Part shown: positions 55,858 through 64,000 of the stretch, piece after piece
How positions within the stretch are numbered: the first letter of the stretch is position 1
How the letters are laid out: each line of letters opens with the position of its first letter
Source of the DNA: Thioalkalivibrio paradoxus ARh 1
Lineage (GTDB): Bacteria > Pseudomonadota > Gammaproteobacteria > Ectothiorhodospirales > Ectothiorhodospiraceae
DNA length: 64,000 nucleotides
Direction: 5' to 3'
NCBI RefSeq assembly: GCF_000227685.2
Contig: NZ_CP007029.1
Span: 1,710,501 to 1,774,500, forward strand
Position numbers and translations under genes: made by a program
The notes under the pieces: generated by a model
The model's database searches: none
What the model was told of the DNA's origin: nothing
Seen by the model: the letters and a program-made list of their open reading frames with translations, nothing else

Positions 55858-57792
55858 TCATGGCTGGATCAGTTGCCGGTAGATTGCCGGAAGTGCGGCT
55901 GGAAGGGCGGCCGGGCGCCGCACGATCGCGAAGGCGCCGCGGCCGAACAGGCGCGGCAGGTACTGCTGCGCTTCCTGATCGACGGTGACGCCGAACACGA
56001 CCAGCCCGACGCGCCGGGCTTCGCTCACGGCACGGTGACTGTCCTCGATGCCGTAGCGACCCTCGTAGTGGTCCATGTCGTTGGGCTTGCCGTCGGTCAG
56101 CATCAACAGCAGGCGGTGGCGCGCGGGTTGGCGCTGCAGCTCGGCACTCACGTGCCGGATCGCCGGTCCCATCCGGGTGTAGTGGCCCGGTTTCAGGGCT
56201 TGCACGCGGCGTTCCACGGGGGGACCGAGGCGTTCGTCGAAGCGCTTGACCGCGCGCACCCAGACCTGCTGGCGGCGCTGCGACGTGAACGTGTATACCG
56301 CGAAATCGTCGCCACAGGCGGCGAGGCCGTGGACCAGGGCCAGCAGTGCTTCCTTCTCGACGTCGATCACGCGCCGGTCTTCGACCCAAGCCTCGGTGGA
56401 TAACGAGACATCGACGAGGATCGCCACCGCGAGATCGCGCGACTGCTCGTGATGAGAGAGGTAGATGCGGTCCGATCCGGCACCACCCGCGGCAATATCG
56501 CAATGCGAGCGGACGACGGCATCGGTATCCAGGTCCGGTCCGTCCAGTTGCGCGCGCAACAGTTCGCGCCGTGGTCGCAGCACCTCGAACTGCTGGCGGA
56601 CGCGACGAATCCGGCGTCGCGTCGCGGCATCGGGTTGCCAGTCCTCGCCCTCCTCGTCGGAGGGTTCGGCGATCACCACGCAATGGTCGGGCAGGTATTG
56701 TTTCTTGCGGTAATGCCATTCCGGGTAAGTGTGAACACCGCGCAGCGGTTGCTCGTCGATCGCCTGGGGCGCGAGGTCGAGGTCGATGCGCAGCCGGTTC
56801 GATGCCTCGCGGCGATGGCCGGTGACGGTGAGCTGCTCGAGTTGATCCGCTGCCTTGCGCGCACTGTCGGGGTCGTCGTCCTCGACCGGGCGGTTCACGT
56901 TCACCATTTCGGCCCAGGCGAGCATCTTCTCGAAGCGGTTCAGCAGCAACGGGTCGTCGCGCTCGGTCTGATCGAGGCGTCGGCGTTCGGCGCGCCGCTT
57001 CGTGCCCTCGTGTTCGGATTCCGTGCTGTCCGCGGCGCGTTCGTCGGCATCGGCGTCCCTGGGCGCGGACGGATCCCGCTGCCAGACTTCGGCCCAAAGC
57101 GGCACCGGCAACGGTGGGCGATACCCCTTCGGGGCCAGCCAGCCGGGCAGGCGGGCTTGCGGCGAGCGAATGCATTCCAGCAGCGTGGCCGTCGGTTCAT
57201 CCATTGGCTCGTCGGCGCCCAGAAGGGCGCGGATCACAGTTTCGATGGCCGCTTCCAGCGGCGGCAACGGTCGTCGTGGACGTAGTTGCAGCAGTGCGTC
57301 ACAAAGGCGCCGGTGCCGCTGCACCAGACCGGGCAGGCTTGCGCAGGCGGCCTGGCTGGCCTGTGCGGAGTCTCGAAGCAGCCGGAGGTCGCGTTGCAGC
57401 GGATCGCTTGGGACATCCGTTTCCGGATGGTGGGCGAGGAACACCGCGAGCCAGAAATAGGCGTCGCGGTTGAGCCCCGGCTCCGGGAACCAGTCGATCA
57501 CCGGAGGCAGCAACAGGTTTTCCTCGTCGCGGCGCGCCAGCATGAGTTGTTCGTCGTCGAGCCCGAGGCGCTGGCGCCAGGTCAACCGGTGCCCGGAAAC
57601 TCGAGGAGGCACGGCATCGACGCCCAGACCGGGTGCGCCACCGGCCGCCCGAAAGCACACACCCAGCGTGGTCCTCAGCGCATCGAGCGGCACCGCCGCT
57701 TCGGGGTAGCGCGGGTAGCTGGCGGCATCGCTGGCCCAGCGATGCCAGCGGCGCCCGATGATCTCCTCGAATTCGAGCCAGTGCAGCCCCAT
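55858..57792 (-). CDS. norD: Nitric oxide reductase activation protein NorD
   Basis: 644 residues. The C-terminal von Willebrand factor A domain has the MIDAS motif VDVSLSTE near residue 455, the second Thr region in GHYTRMGPAIRH, and LMLTDGKPNDMDHYEGRYG near 570. A charged linker lies at 240-290. With NorQ it activates cNOR, probably by metal-centre insertion. It starts 5 bp after norQ. Confidence 0.96.
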   Translation of the reverse strand: MGLHWLEFEEIIGRRWHRWASDAASYPRYPEAAVPLDALRTTLGVCFRAAGGAPGLGVDAVPPRVSGHRLTWRQRLGLDDEQLMLARRDEENLLLPPVIDWFPEPGLNRDAYFWLAVFLAHHPETDVPSDPLQRDLRLLRDSAQASQAACASLPGLVQRHRRLCDALLQLRPRRPLPPLEAAIETVIRALLGADEPMDEPTATLLECIRSPQARLPGWLAPKGYRPPLPVPLWAEVWQRDPSAPRDADADERAADSTESEHEGTKRRAERRRLDQTERDDPLLLNRFEKMLAWAEMVNVNRPVEDDDPDSARKAADQLEQLTVTGHRREASNRLRIDLDLAPQAIDEQPLRGVHTYPEWHYRKKQYLPDHCVVIAEPSDEEGEDWQPDAATRRRIRRVRQQFEVLRPRRELLRAQLDGPDLDTDAVVRSHCDIAAGGAGSDRIYLSHHEQSRDLAVAILVDVSLSTEAWVEDRRVIDVEKEALLALVHGLAACGDDFAVYTFTSQRRQQVWVRAVKRFDERLGPPVERRVQALKPGHYTRMGPAIRHVSAELQRQPARHRLLLMLTDGKPNDMDHYEGRYGIEDSHRAVSEARRVGLVVFGVTVDQEAQQYLPRLFGRGAFAIVRRPAALPAALPAIYRQLIQP

Positions 57793-57797
57793 GATCG

Positions 57798-58616
57798 TCA
57801 GCTGAAGGTCATTCGAATTAGTTCCCGCAACGCGGCGCGGATGTCGGGATCGTCGCTCAGCGGCTCCACCAGGGTGTACTGGGCGGCCTCGTCGATCGGC
57901 ATGCCGGCCTGCACCAGCGTCGCGCAGTAGATCAGCAACCGCGTGGATACGCCCTCGTCCAGATCACGGCCCTTCAGCGCGCGCAAGCGCCCGGCGAGGT
58001 TGACCAGCGCAGCGCAGCGTTCGCCGGAGAGCCCGCTCTCCGCGGCCAGGACCTCGGCCTCGACAGCGGGTGGCGGGAAGTCGAACTCGATACTGACGAA
58101 GCGCTGGCGCGTGCTCGGCTTCAGGTTCTTCAGTACGTGCTGATAGCCGGGGTTGTAGGAAACCACCAGCATGAACCCGGGCGGCGCGTGCAGTTGTTCG
58201 CCGGTACGTTCCAGCGGCAGGAGCCGACGGTCGTCGGTCAACGGGTGAATGACGACCGTCACGTCGCGCCGGGCCTCGACCACTTCGTCGAGGTAACAGA
58301 TTCCACCCTCGCGTACCGCGCGCGTCAGCGGGCCGTCCGACCACCGGGTCTCGCCGCCCTGCAGCAGGTGGCGCCCGGTCAGATCGGCCGCGGTCAGGTC
58401 GTCGTGGCAGGCGACCGTGTGCAGCGGACGGCCCAGCCGGGCCGCCATATGAGCCACGAAGCGGGTCTTGCCGCAGCCGGTCGGACCTTTCAGCAACAGT
58501 GGCAACCGGTGCCGGAACGCGAGTTCGAACAGTTCGCACTCGCGCCCGACCGGGCGGTAATAGGGCCAGTCCGGATCGGCATCCGGGGTTGCCCGAGTCG
58601 CGATGCGGGTGACCAC
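57798..58616 (-). CDS. norQ: Nitric oxide reductase activation AAA+ ATPase NorQ
   Basis: 272 residues of the MoxR group. Walker A is LLKGPTGCGKTRFVAHMA, Walker B is GGICYLDEVVEAR, and sensor 1 is LVVSYNPGYQH. It partners with NorD. It lies 9 bp downstream of norB. Confidence 0.97.
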   Translation of the reverse strand: MVTRIATRATPDADPDWPYYRPVGRECELFELAFRHRLPLLLKGPTGCGKTRFVAHMAARLGRPLHTVACHDDLTAADLTGRHLLQGGETRWSDGPLTRAVREGGICYLDEVVEARRDVTVVIHPLTDDRRLLPLERTGEQLHAPPGFMLVVSYNPGYQHVLKNLKPSTRQRFVSIEFDFPPPAVEAEVLAAESGLSGERCAALVNLAGRLRALKGRDLDEGVSTRLLIYCATLVQAGMPIDEAAQYTLVEPLSDDPDIRAALRELIRMTFS

Positions 58617-58625
58617 GCCGGCGGC

Positions 58626-59972
58626 TCAGGGGCTCGCCGGGGCGTGGGCCGCGCTGGCGGATGCTTGCGAGCGCGATGGACCGAACACCGCATACAGGAA
58701 CAGGATCACGCCGATCACGACCGCAATGCCGGCGCCAAGGCGGAACACGTAGAACAGATGCAGATGCTCCTGAACCTCCATGAAGTTCATGCCCATCACC
58801 CGCTGCAGGTGCGTCTGCACCACGCCCGCGAAGGTCAGCGCGAAGGTCATGAACGCCATCGCCGAGGTCATGATCCAGAAGCTCCACATGTTCAGCACCT
58901 GGTTGTAGGGCTGCTGGCCGCGCAGATGCGGCATCGCGTAGCTGATGATCGCCAGGTTCAGCATCACGTAGGCGCCGAAGAAGGCGAGATGACCGTGCGC
59001 GGCGGTGATCTGGGTGCCGTGGGTGTAGTAGTTGATGAACGACAGCGTATGCATGAAGCCCCAGACGCCGGCGCCGAAGAAGGCCATCACCGCGCAGCCC
59101 AGGGTCCACAGGATCGCCGCCCGGTTCGGATGGTTGCGCTGGCCGCGCCAGAACATGTAGAACGCGAAGACCACCATCGCGAAGAACGGCAGCACCTCGA
59201 GCGCCGAGAAGAAGCCGCCGATCGGCTGCCAGTAGCCCGGGGTGCCAATCCAGTAATAATGGTGACCGGTGCCAAGAAGGCCGGTGAACAGCGCCAGGCC
59301 GACGATCACGTACAGCCACTTCTCGATCACCTCGCGGTCGACGCCGGTCATCTTGATCAGCAGGAAGCCGAGCAGCGAGGCTATGATCAGTTCCCACACG
59401 CCTTCAACCCAGATGTGCACGATGTACCACCAGTACATCTTGTCCAGCGACATGTTGTCCGGGGTGTAGAACGCGAACAGCCAGAAGATCGCGGCCAGCC
59501 AGAGACCCAGCAGCAATACCAGCGAGATCGCGGTCTTGCGGCCTTTCAGCACTGTGAAGCTGGCGTTGTAGAGGAACATCAGGAACGAGACGGTGAGCAG
59601 CACCTTCACCCAGACCGGCTGCTCCAGGTAATGCCGGCCCTCGTGGATGCCGAACTGATAGCCGATCAGCGCCGCGGCGCCGGCAAACACGAAGATCCCG
59701 AGCTGGATATAGGCCAGTGTCGGGTTGTGAATCTCGTTCTCGGTCTCTTCAGGGAGCAGGTAATAGGTCGCGCCGAAGAAGCCGATCAGCAGCCATACGA
59801 TCAGCAGGTTGGTGTGGCTCATGCGCATGATGTGGAACGGCATGGCCTCGGACAGGAATTCCGGCATCACGTAGACCAGTCCGGCCATTACGCCGAACAG
59901 CACCTGGGCGGCGAACAGCACCATGGCCATCACGAAGAACGGGTAGGCAACCCTTTGTGTCTGATATTTCAT
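58626..59972 (-). CDS. norB: Nitric oxide reductase large subunit (cNOR)
   Basis: 448 residues and twelve transmembrane helices. Haem and FeB ligands are visible in MRMSHTNLLIVWLLIGFFG, HIWVEGVWELI, GTGHHYYWIG and HTLSFINYYTHGTQITAAHGH, with the NorB-specific Glu residues. It reduces two NO to N2O with electrons from NorC. The ATG at 59972 lies 10 bases after GGAGG; the ATG at 59981 is too close to it. Confidence 0.98.
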   Translation of the reverse strand: MKYQTQRVAYPFFVMAMVLFAAQVLFGVMAGLVYVMPEFLSEAMPFHIMRMSHTNLLIVWLLIGFFGATYYLLPEETENEIHNPTLAYIQLGIFVFAGAAALIGYQFGIHEGRHYLEQPVWVKVLLTVSFLMFLYNASFTVLKGRKTAISLVLLLGLWLAAIFWLFAFYTPDNMSLDKMYWWYIVHIWVEGVWELIIASLLGFLLIKMTGVDREVIEKWLYVIVGLALFTGLLGTGHHYYWIGTPGYWQPIGGFFSALEVLPFFAMVVFAFYMFWRGQRNHPNRAAILWTLGCAVMAFFGAGVWGFMHTLSFINYYTHGTQITAAHGHLAFFGAYVMLNLAIISYAMPHLRGQQPYNQVLNMWSFWIMTSAMAFMTFALTFAGVVQTHLQRVMGMNFMEVQEHLHLFYVFRLGAGIAVVIGVILFLYAVFGPSRSQASASAAHAPASP

Positions 59973-59987
59973 CGCTTCCATTCCTCC

Positions 59988-60440
59988 TCAACCGGCCACG
60001 TTCGGCGGCCAGCCCTGGGTGTTGATCCGGCTCATCCACTCGAAGAAATCGACCAAGGCATCGAGTTCGGCGTCGGTGAGGTTGAAGTTGGGCATCTGCC
60101 GGCGACCGGGGACGCCAGTCGGCTGGATCTGCATCCAGGTCTTGATACCGGCGCGTGCGCCCTCGGGCGACTCCAATCCGCCGTAACGAATCCAGACATT
60201 GCCCAGTTCGGGGGCGAAATAGGCGCCTTCGCCGAGCAGCGTGTGGCAGTTGATGCAGGAATGCTCCTCCCACACCGCCTTGCCGTGCTTGACCGAGTCG
60301 GTCAGACCCGCGTGATCGGTCGACTGGGTGACGATGTACCAATGACTGTGCGCGGTCAGCGCGACGAAAATCACGAAAAAGAACAGCGAGCCGCCGAAAA
60401 AGATATTTCGCGCCGCAGTCCTCGAAAGCCCCTCCATCAT
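59988..60440 (-). CDS. norC: Nitric oxide reductase cytochrome c subunit
   Basis: 150 residues. One N-terminal membrane anchor (IFFGGSLFFFVIFVALTA) is followed by a periplasmic cytochrome c with haem motif CINCH near residue 62 and the distal Met in GRRQMPNFNLTDAEL. It passes electrons to NorB. AGGGGGA precedes the start. An FNR-type dyad lies 105 bp upstream of the ATG. Confidence 0.97.
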   Translation of the reverse strand: MMEGLSRTAARNIFFGGSLFFFVIFVALTAHSHWYIVTQSTDHAGLTDSVKHGKAVWEEHSCINCHTLLGEGAYFAPELGNVWIRYGGLESPEGARAGIKTWMQIQPTGVPGRRQMPNFNLTDAELDALVDFFEWMSRINTQGWPPNVAG

Positions 60441-60544
60441 GACGAATTCCCCCTGGTATACGGCCTTGGACGAAAGCCTGGGCCACGCATCCGCGATGCG
60501 GTCGGACCGGGCGCGAAAGTAGCAAGGGGCAGCGTGTGCCGGCC

Positions 60545-60558
60545 TTGATCAAGGTCAA
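60545..60558 (-). promoter_or_regulatory. FNR/DNR-type binding site upstream of norCBQD
   Basis: TTGATCAAGGTCAA fits TTGAT-N4-(A/G)TCAA, the half-sites bound by FNR, DNR or NNR regulators. It lies 105 bp upstream of norC. Which regulator binds it is not known. Confidence 0.7.
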
Positions 60559-60705
60559 GAGGGGGAAGGCGAAGCCCGGGCACGGATGTTCAGAAACGGC
60601 GGATCATGTGAGGCAGCGCGAGCCAGGGACGCGGCAGCATGCGCCGCTTCCGGTACCGAACGGGCTACTACGTCCCGGTCAGCATCGAGCCGGCAGCGAA
60701 GCCGA

Positions 60706-61275
60706 TCAATGGTCCGATGGATGCCCGTTCGGCTGGTGCTGGCGCTGTCGGCGCAGGGTGTCTCCGCCAAGGTTGCGCAGCACCTCGAGGTCGATCTCCT
60801 CGAAGCGCAGCAGGCGCCCACCGAATTCACCGGAGAAAGCCTCCGCGGCCTGGCGGGTCGAAAACGACGCCAGCGTCGGACCCATCGCCCCCATCCGCGC
60901 CTGCCCTGCCACGTACCAGGCTTCTAGCGCATCGACAAACCCTTCCGGGCCGGGTCCGGGTTCCTGCCAATCCCTCCCGTCCATATCCTGCACGTAGATT
61001 TCGCGCACCCGCGCCGCGGTTTCGGGTTGCAACAGATATGCGAACAGATCGGAGGTCGAACAGAACATCAGCGGACGCTCGCGCCGATGCTCGTGTGCCT
61101 GCCCCTTCGGGCCGGGGTATTCGAGGATGGTCATGCCGCAGACATGGCAGAAGTCGCCGCGGCTGATCTCGACGGCTAGCCGTGGCCCGGCCTGCTGCGG
61201 TTCGCCGGTGCAGCCCGCGGCACCGAGGAAGACCAGTCCCACTGCCTGCACCGCCCGGCGACGATAAGGATTCAT
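60706..61275 (-). CDS. nosL: NosL copper chaperone lipoprotein
   Basis: 189 residues. A lipoprotein signal ends at GAAGC with Cys22, and FCHVCGMTILEYPGPKGQ holds the CxxCGM copper-binding motif. NosL delivers Cu(I) to the CuZ site of NosZ. The start at 61275 follows GGAGA. It lies 60 bp downstream of nosZ, after a terminator-like hairpin. Confidence 0.94.
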   Translation of the reverse strand: MNPYRRRAVQAVGLVFLGAAGCTGEPQQAGPRLAVEISRGDFCHVCGMTILEYPGPKGQAHEHRRERPLMFCSTSDLFAYLLQPETAARVREIYVQDMDGRDWQEPGPGPEGFVDALEAWYVAGQARMGAMGPTLASFSTRQAAEAFSGEFGGRLLRFEEIDLEVLRNLGGDTLRRQRQHQPNGHPSDH

Positions 61276-61293
61276 GATCGACTCTCCATCGTG

Positions 61294-61319
61294 AAAAAGG
61301 CCCCCGGCCGCAGCCGGGG
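61294..61319 (-). terminator. Terminator-like hairpin between nosZ and nosL
   Basis: Read on the minus strand, CCCCGGC-TGCG-GCCGGGG followed by GCCTTTTT forms a 7-bp GC stem with a 4-base loop and a five-T run, 16 bases after the nosZ stop. It may end most nosZ transcripts and leave nosL to read-through. Confidence 0.7.
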
Positions 61320-61334
61320 ACATTCCGGCGTGAG

Positions 61335-63230
61335 TCAGGCCGCTTCAACCAGCATGCGCCCGGACATCTCCATGTGCAGCGCATGGCAGAACCAGCTGCA
61401 GTAGTACCAGTGAACCCCGGGCTTGTTCGCGACGAACGTGATCGACGCGGTCTGCTGTGGGCTGATCTCCATGTTCACGCCGTGGTTCACCAGCGCGAAA
61501 CCGTGTGCGACGTCCTCAATGCGATCGAGGTTGGTCACCGTCACCGTGACCTCGCTGCCCTGTTTCACGCGGAACTCGGTCAGGCCGAAGTTCGGCGCCA
61601 GGCTGGTCATGTAGACGCGGACCTTGTTGCCGTTGTAGATGACCTTGTTGTCGCGTTCGAGGTCCACCCCGTCATCGCGCGCCTGTTCCGCCGCGTCGGC
61701 GAAGAACGGGTCGTCACGCGACCAGACGCGCGCGGGCCGCACCAGGTCCGCTCGCACCATCACCACATCGTGCGGTTCGGGGAACGCCGGGCCGTCGTGA
61801 ACCAGTCGCATCTCCTCGCCGGAGATGTCGATCAACTGCTCGTTCTCGGGGCGCAGAGGCCCGACCGGGATGAAACGGTCCTTCGAGAACTTGTTCAGCG
61901 CAACCAGCCACTTGCCGTCGGCTTCGACGGTCTCGGCCATGCTCGCCATGATGTGCCCGATCTGGTAGTGGATATCCAGCTTCTGCCGGATGTAGTTCAC
62001 CTGCTCGCCGCGCGCGGCACGGAGTGCATCGGCGATGTTCCACTTCACCACCTGGCTGTCGAGGAACACCGAGGTGTAGGCGTTCCCGCGGCCGTCGAAG
62101 GTCGTATGCAACGGCCCGAGACCGATCTCAGGCTCGGCGAGCACGGTGTCGCGCGGGTCGCCGAGCTTGCCCGCGAACCAGTCGTCGATCTTCGCCCATT
62201 CCATGATCGTCACCGTCGGCGAGAGCTTGCCGGCCGCGATCACGTACTGCTTGTCGGGGCTCGAATTCAGGCCGTGCGGGCTGCGCGGCACGGGAACGTA
62301 CAGGGTGTACGGGCTGCCGCCCTCGGCGGCGCCGCGGCCATCGACCACCGGCACCGGGGAATCGCCGATGGTCGTGTAATTGCCTTCGGCCACGGCCTGT
62401 TCGATCGCGGGTACGTTGAAGAATACCGCCCAGTCGCGCTCGGGGCCCATCATCTCGGCCAGCGTGACGCCACGATCCGAGTTGTAGCAGGTCGCGCCAA
62501 GGTACTTGCCGGTGTAGTCGGTGACCAGGTTGTCCATGTTGCCATCGACCCAGACCTGCCACTTCACTTCCATGGTTTCGGCGTCGAGCGCGGTCATCAA
62601 TGTCCAGTAGTGTTCCGGCTCGTCGAGGTGGCGGCCGTCGTTCGGCAGCGGAATGATCATCTCGCCGCTGCAGAACAGGTACTCGGTCTTCGGCCAGCGC
62701 TGGGGGTTGATGCCGTGGATCGCGGCAACGTTGGGAATCTCGGTGACCTTGTCCGGCTTCATGATGTCCAGCCGGATCCGGGCCACGCGGGTGTTCAGCT
62801 TGTCGTTGGTGAACGCGTACTTGCCGTCGTAGGTGCCGTTCTCGTAGCTCAGGTGCACGTGGTGGGTGTCACCGTTGGTGTGCGGGCTGTGATTCAGCAC
62901 GCGCTTGCTCTCGTTGGTCATGCCCCAGCCGGTCGCGCTCTCGTGGTTGAATACCGGGATGCGCATCAATTCGCGCTGCGAGGGAATGCCGAGAATGCGG
63001 ATCTCGCCCGAATGGCCTCCACTCCAGAAGCCGTAATAGGTGTCGAGTTCGCCGGGGGGAACATGGTGGTCGAGCCCCGCGTTGCGTCCGCGTGTTCGGG
63101 CCTCCGCGGTCCCGAACCCGAGCAGACCCGAGGTCAGTCCTGCCCCTGCCGCACCCGCCAGAGCGGTGGCGCCGAGAAAACCGCGGCGGCTCACACCGCC
63201 CTTGCGGTCCCGATCTTCGTGGTCGTTCAT
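61335..63230 (-). CDS. nosZ: Nitrous oxide reductase (Tat-exported)
   Basis: 631 residues. The Tat signal has SRRGFLGATALAG at 17-29; the beta-propeller contains the CuZ histidine segments (HTNGDTHHVHLSYENG; GLGPLHTTFDGRGNA; MASMAETVEADG; VMVRADL). The C-terminal cupredoxin carries CuA in WYYCSWFCHALHMEMSG. It reduces N2O to N2 in the periplasm. The Tat signal places it in the clade I type. AGGAGGAG precedes the ATG at 63230. Confidence 0.98.
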   Translation of the reverse strand: MNDHEDRDRKGGVSRRGFLGATALAGAAGAGLTSGLLGFGTAEARTRGRNAGLDHHVPPGELDTYYGFWSGGHSGEIRILGIPSQRELMRIPVFNHESATGWGMTNESKRVLNHSPHTNGDTHHVHLSYENGTYDGKYAFTNDKLNTRVARIRLDIMKPDKVTEIPNVAAIHGINPQRWPKTEYLFCSGEMIIPLPNDGRHLDEPEHYWTLMTALDAETMEVKWQVWVDGNMDNLVTDYTGKYLGATCYNSDRGVTLAEMMGPERDWAVFFNVPAIEQAVAEGNYTTIGDSPVPVVDGRGAAEGGSPYTLYVPVPRSPHGLNSSPDKQYVIAAGKLSPTVTIMEWAKIDDWFAGKLGDPRDTVLAEPEIGLGPLHTTFDGRGNAYTSVFLDSQVVKWNIADALRAARGEQVNYIRQKLDIHYQIGHIMASMAETVEADGKWLVALNKFSKDRFIPVGPLRPENEQLIDISGEEMRLVHDGPAFPEPHDVVMVRADLVRPARVWSRDDPFFADAAEQARDDGVDLERDNKVIYNGNKVRVYMTSLAPNFGLTEFRVKQGSEVTVTVTNLDRIEDVAHGFALVNHGVNMEISPQQTASITFVANKPGVHWYYCSWFCHALHMEMSGRMLVEAA

Positions 63231-63364
63231 CGTCTCCTCCTGGTGCGCTTGTCGCGCCATTATTGGTATGAACCGTGACCCGAACCCGTGACGGAGCGCC
63301 TTCCGGAACCCCAGCGCGGCCGGACCCACAGCACCACGCTACGCCGAAGACGCGTCGGTCATCC

Positions 63365-63378
63365 TTGACCTTGGTCAA
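63365..63378 (-). promoter_or_regulatory. FNR/DNR-type binding site upstream of nosZ
   Basis: TTGACCTTGGTCAA is a near-perfect dyad of the TTGAC-N4-GTCAA type, 135 bp upstream of nosZ. It resembles the site upstream of norC, suggesting co-regulation of nor and nos. Confidence 0.65.
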
Positions 63379-63425
63379 ATGCCATTATCGGATGTGCGCT
63401 TTTGGGTGCAGCGGCGCCGGGGTAC

Positions 63426-64000
63426 TCAGGCACCCTGGCGACGGAAGAGCCAGAGCGCCAATGCAAGCGGCAGCGCGGCCCAGAGAAGCAGGACCCCGGC
63501 GAGCAGCGCGGGATTGAACAGTCCGGGCGCGGCGATGTCGGTCAGTCCCGAGTGGACCCGGGCGCCCTCGAAGCCGGCGAGGTTCGCCATGCGGAAAACG
63601 TCGGTCGGATTCAGCAGCAGCAGGTACGGGAAGACGTCCTGCCCAACCTGCCCGCCGGTCGAGACCAGCAGGCCCAGCAGCGCGAGGTCGAAGATCAGCA
63701 CGAACACGAACCAGACGACGAGCGCGAGGCCGGCGGCGCGGGTCTTCTCGCGGACGGTCACGCTGATCAGATGGGCGAACGAAACGAACACCAGTCCAAG
63801 CAGGATCGCCGAGAGGATGAAGTAGCTGAACGCCTGCCACAGCTCCACCGGATCGACGTCCTGGGCAAGTACGGTAATGAACAGGCCGGCGAGCCCGAAA
63901 CCGATTGCGGTCGAGGTCGCGATGATCAGTGCATGACCCAGGTATTTTCCGGCCAGCAACGTGCCGCGGCTCATCGGGTAGGTGAGAAGCAGCAGCAGCG
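63426..64000 (-). CDS. nosY: NosY permease of the Nos ABC transporter, C-terminal part (5' end outside window)
   Basis: The frame is open to the right edge. YPMSRGTLLAGKYLGHAL and five to six hydrophobic helices are typical of NosY, the membrane part of NosDFY, which supplies sulfur or otherwise assembles CuZ. It stops 195 bp upstream of nosZ, so nosDFY is probably upstream of nosZ here instead of the common nosZDFYL order. Confidence 0.9.
   Translation of the reverse strand, partial: LLLLLTYPMSRGTLLAGKYLGHALIIATSTAIGFGLAGLFITVLAQDVDPVELWQAFSYFILSAILLGLVFVSFAHLISVTVREKTRAAGLALVVWFVFVLIFDLALLGLLVSTGGQVGQDVFPYLLLLNPTDVFRMANLAGFEGARVHSGLTDIAAPGLFNPALLAGVLLLWAALPLALALWLFRRQGA

Noticed and set aside
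58137-60548. An 803-codon plus-strand frame opposite norB and norC
   Set aside because: It is antisense to norCB/norQ, is His/Arg/Gln-rich and has no recognisable domain.
61374-63278. A 634-codon plus-strand frame opposite nosZ
   Set aside because: It is an antisense shadow of nosZ without any conserved motif.
1-64000. tRNA, rRNA, transposase and integrase genes
   Set aside because: I looked for CCA-type tRNA ends, IS transposase motifs and integrase motifs in the gaps and found none that I could support.

Overview
The window is GC-rich, densely coding DNA from a denitrifying gammaproteobacterium. The gene set (tandem NarK transporters with narGHJI, a DsrC-like protein beside nar, cytochrome-c NO reductase norCBQD, Tat-type nosZ, a complete menFDHBCE menaquinone set) fits a sulfur-oxidising Ectothiorhodospiraceae such as Thioalkalivibrio. 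That placement is an inference from gene content, not a marker-gene result.

Layout. (1) 1-12.6 kb, plus strand: three consecutive NarK-type transporters (the first cut by the window edge), narGHJI, a DsrC/TusE-like protein lacking the penultimate cysteine, a parvulin prolyl isomerase and a SAM methyltransferase. (2) 12.6-34.7 kb: an accessory island of large signalling and effector proteins. It holds a TIR-NACHT-pentapeptide-WD40 protein with nearly identical WD40 repeats and one frameshift; a four-gene minus-strand run (TIR protein, nSTAND-type NTPase with a membrane segment, amidase/LysM/GH19-like cell-wall hydrolase, TRAFs-binding-type TPR protein); a decayed DUF4062-NTPase gene; and on the plus strand a PGAP1-like esterase followed by an 1883-residue protein with two alpha/beta-hydrolase regions, a CHAT protease domain and a helical tail. 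(3) 34.9-47 kb: small accessory genes and debris, including a Xre/RES toxin-antitoxin pair, Uma2, a SWIM-SNF2 helicase, a HEPN/MNT pair, a zinc ribbon protein, Uma2 and SNF2 fragments, a broken TOTE primase-helicase, an SH3 protein, a MazEF pair and several short dispersed repeats. (4) 47.2-55.3 kb, minus strand: menF-menD-menH-menB-menC-menE-menI, nearly all overlapping by a few bases. (5) 55.4-64 kb, minus strand: nosY (cut by the edge), nosZ, nosL, norC, norB, norQ, norD and a small membrane protein.

How it works together: nar reduces nitrate to nitrite, nor reduces NO to N2O, nos reduces N2O to N2, and the men genes make the low-potential quinone that can feed these enzymes. No nitrite reductase is visible. 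FNR/DNR-type dyads lie upstream of norC and of nosZ. The island looks like an NTP-dependent conflict or defence locus. The best candidate for an undescribed system is the coupled TIR / membrane-anchored nSTAND / cell-wall hydrolase operon at 20.5-25.6 kb, with the CHAT-double-hydrolase protein second. Short inverted repeats have inserted throughout, some of them inside the menC and menD reading frames and at the 3' ends of two accessory genes.
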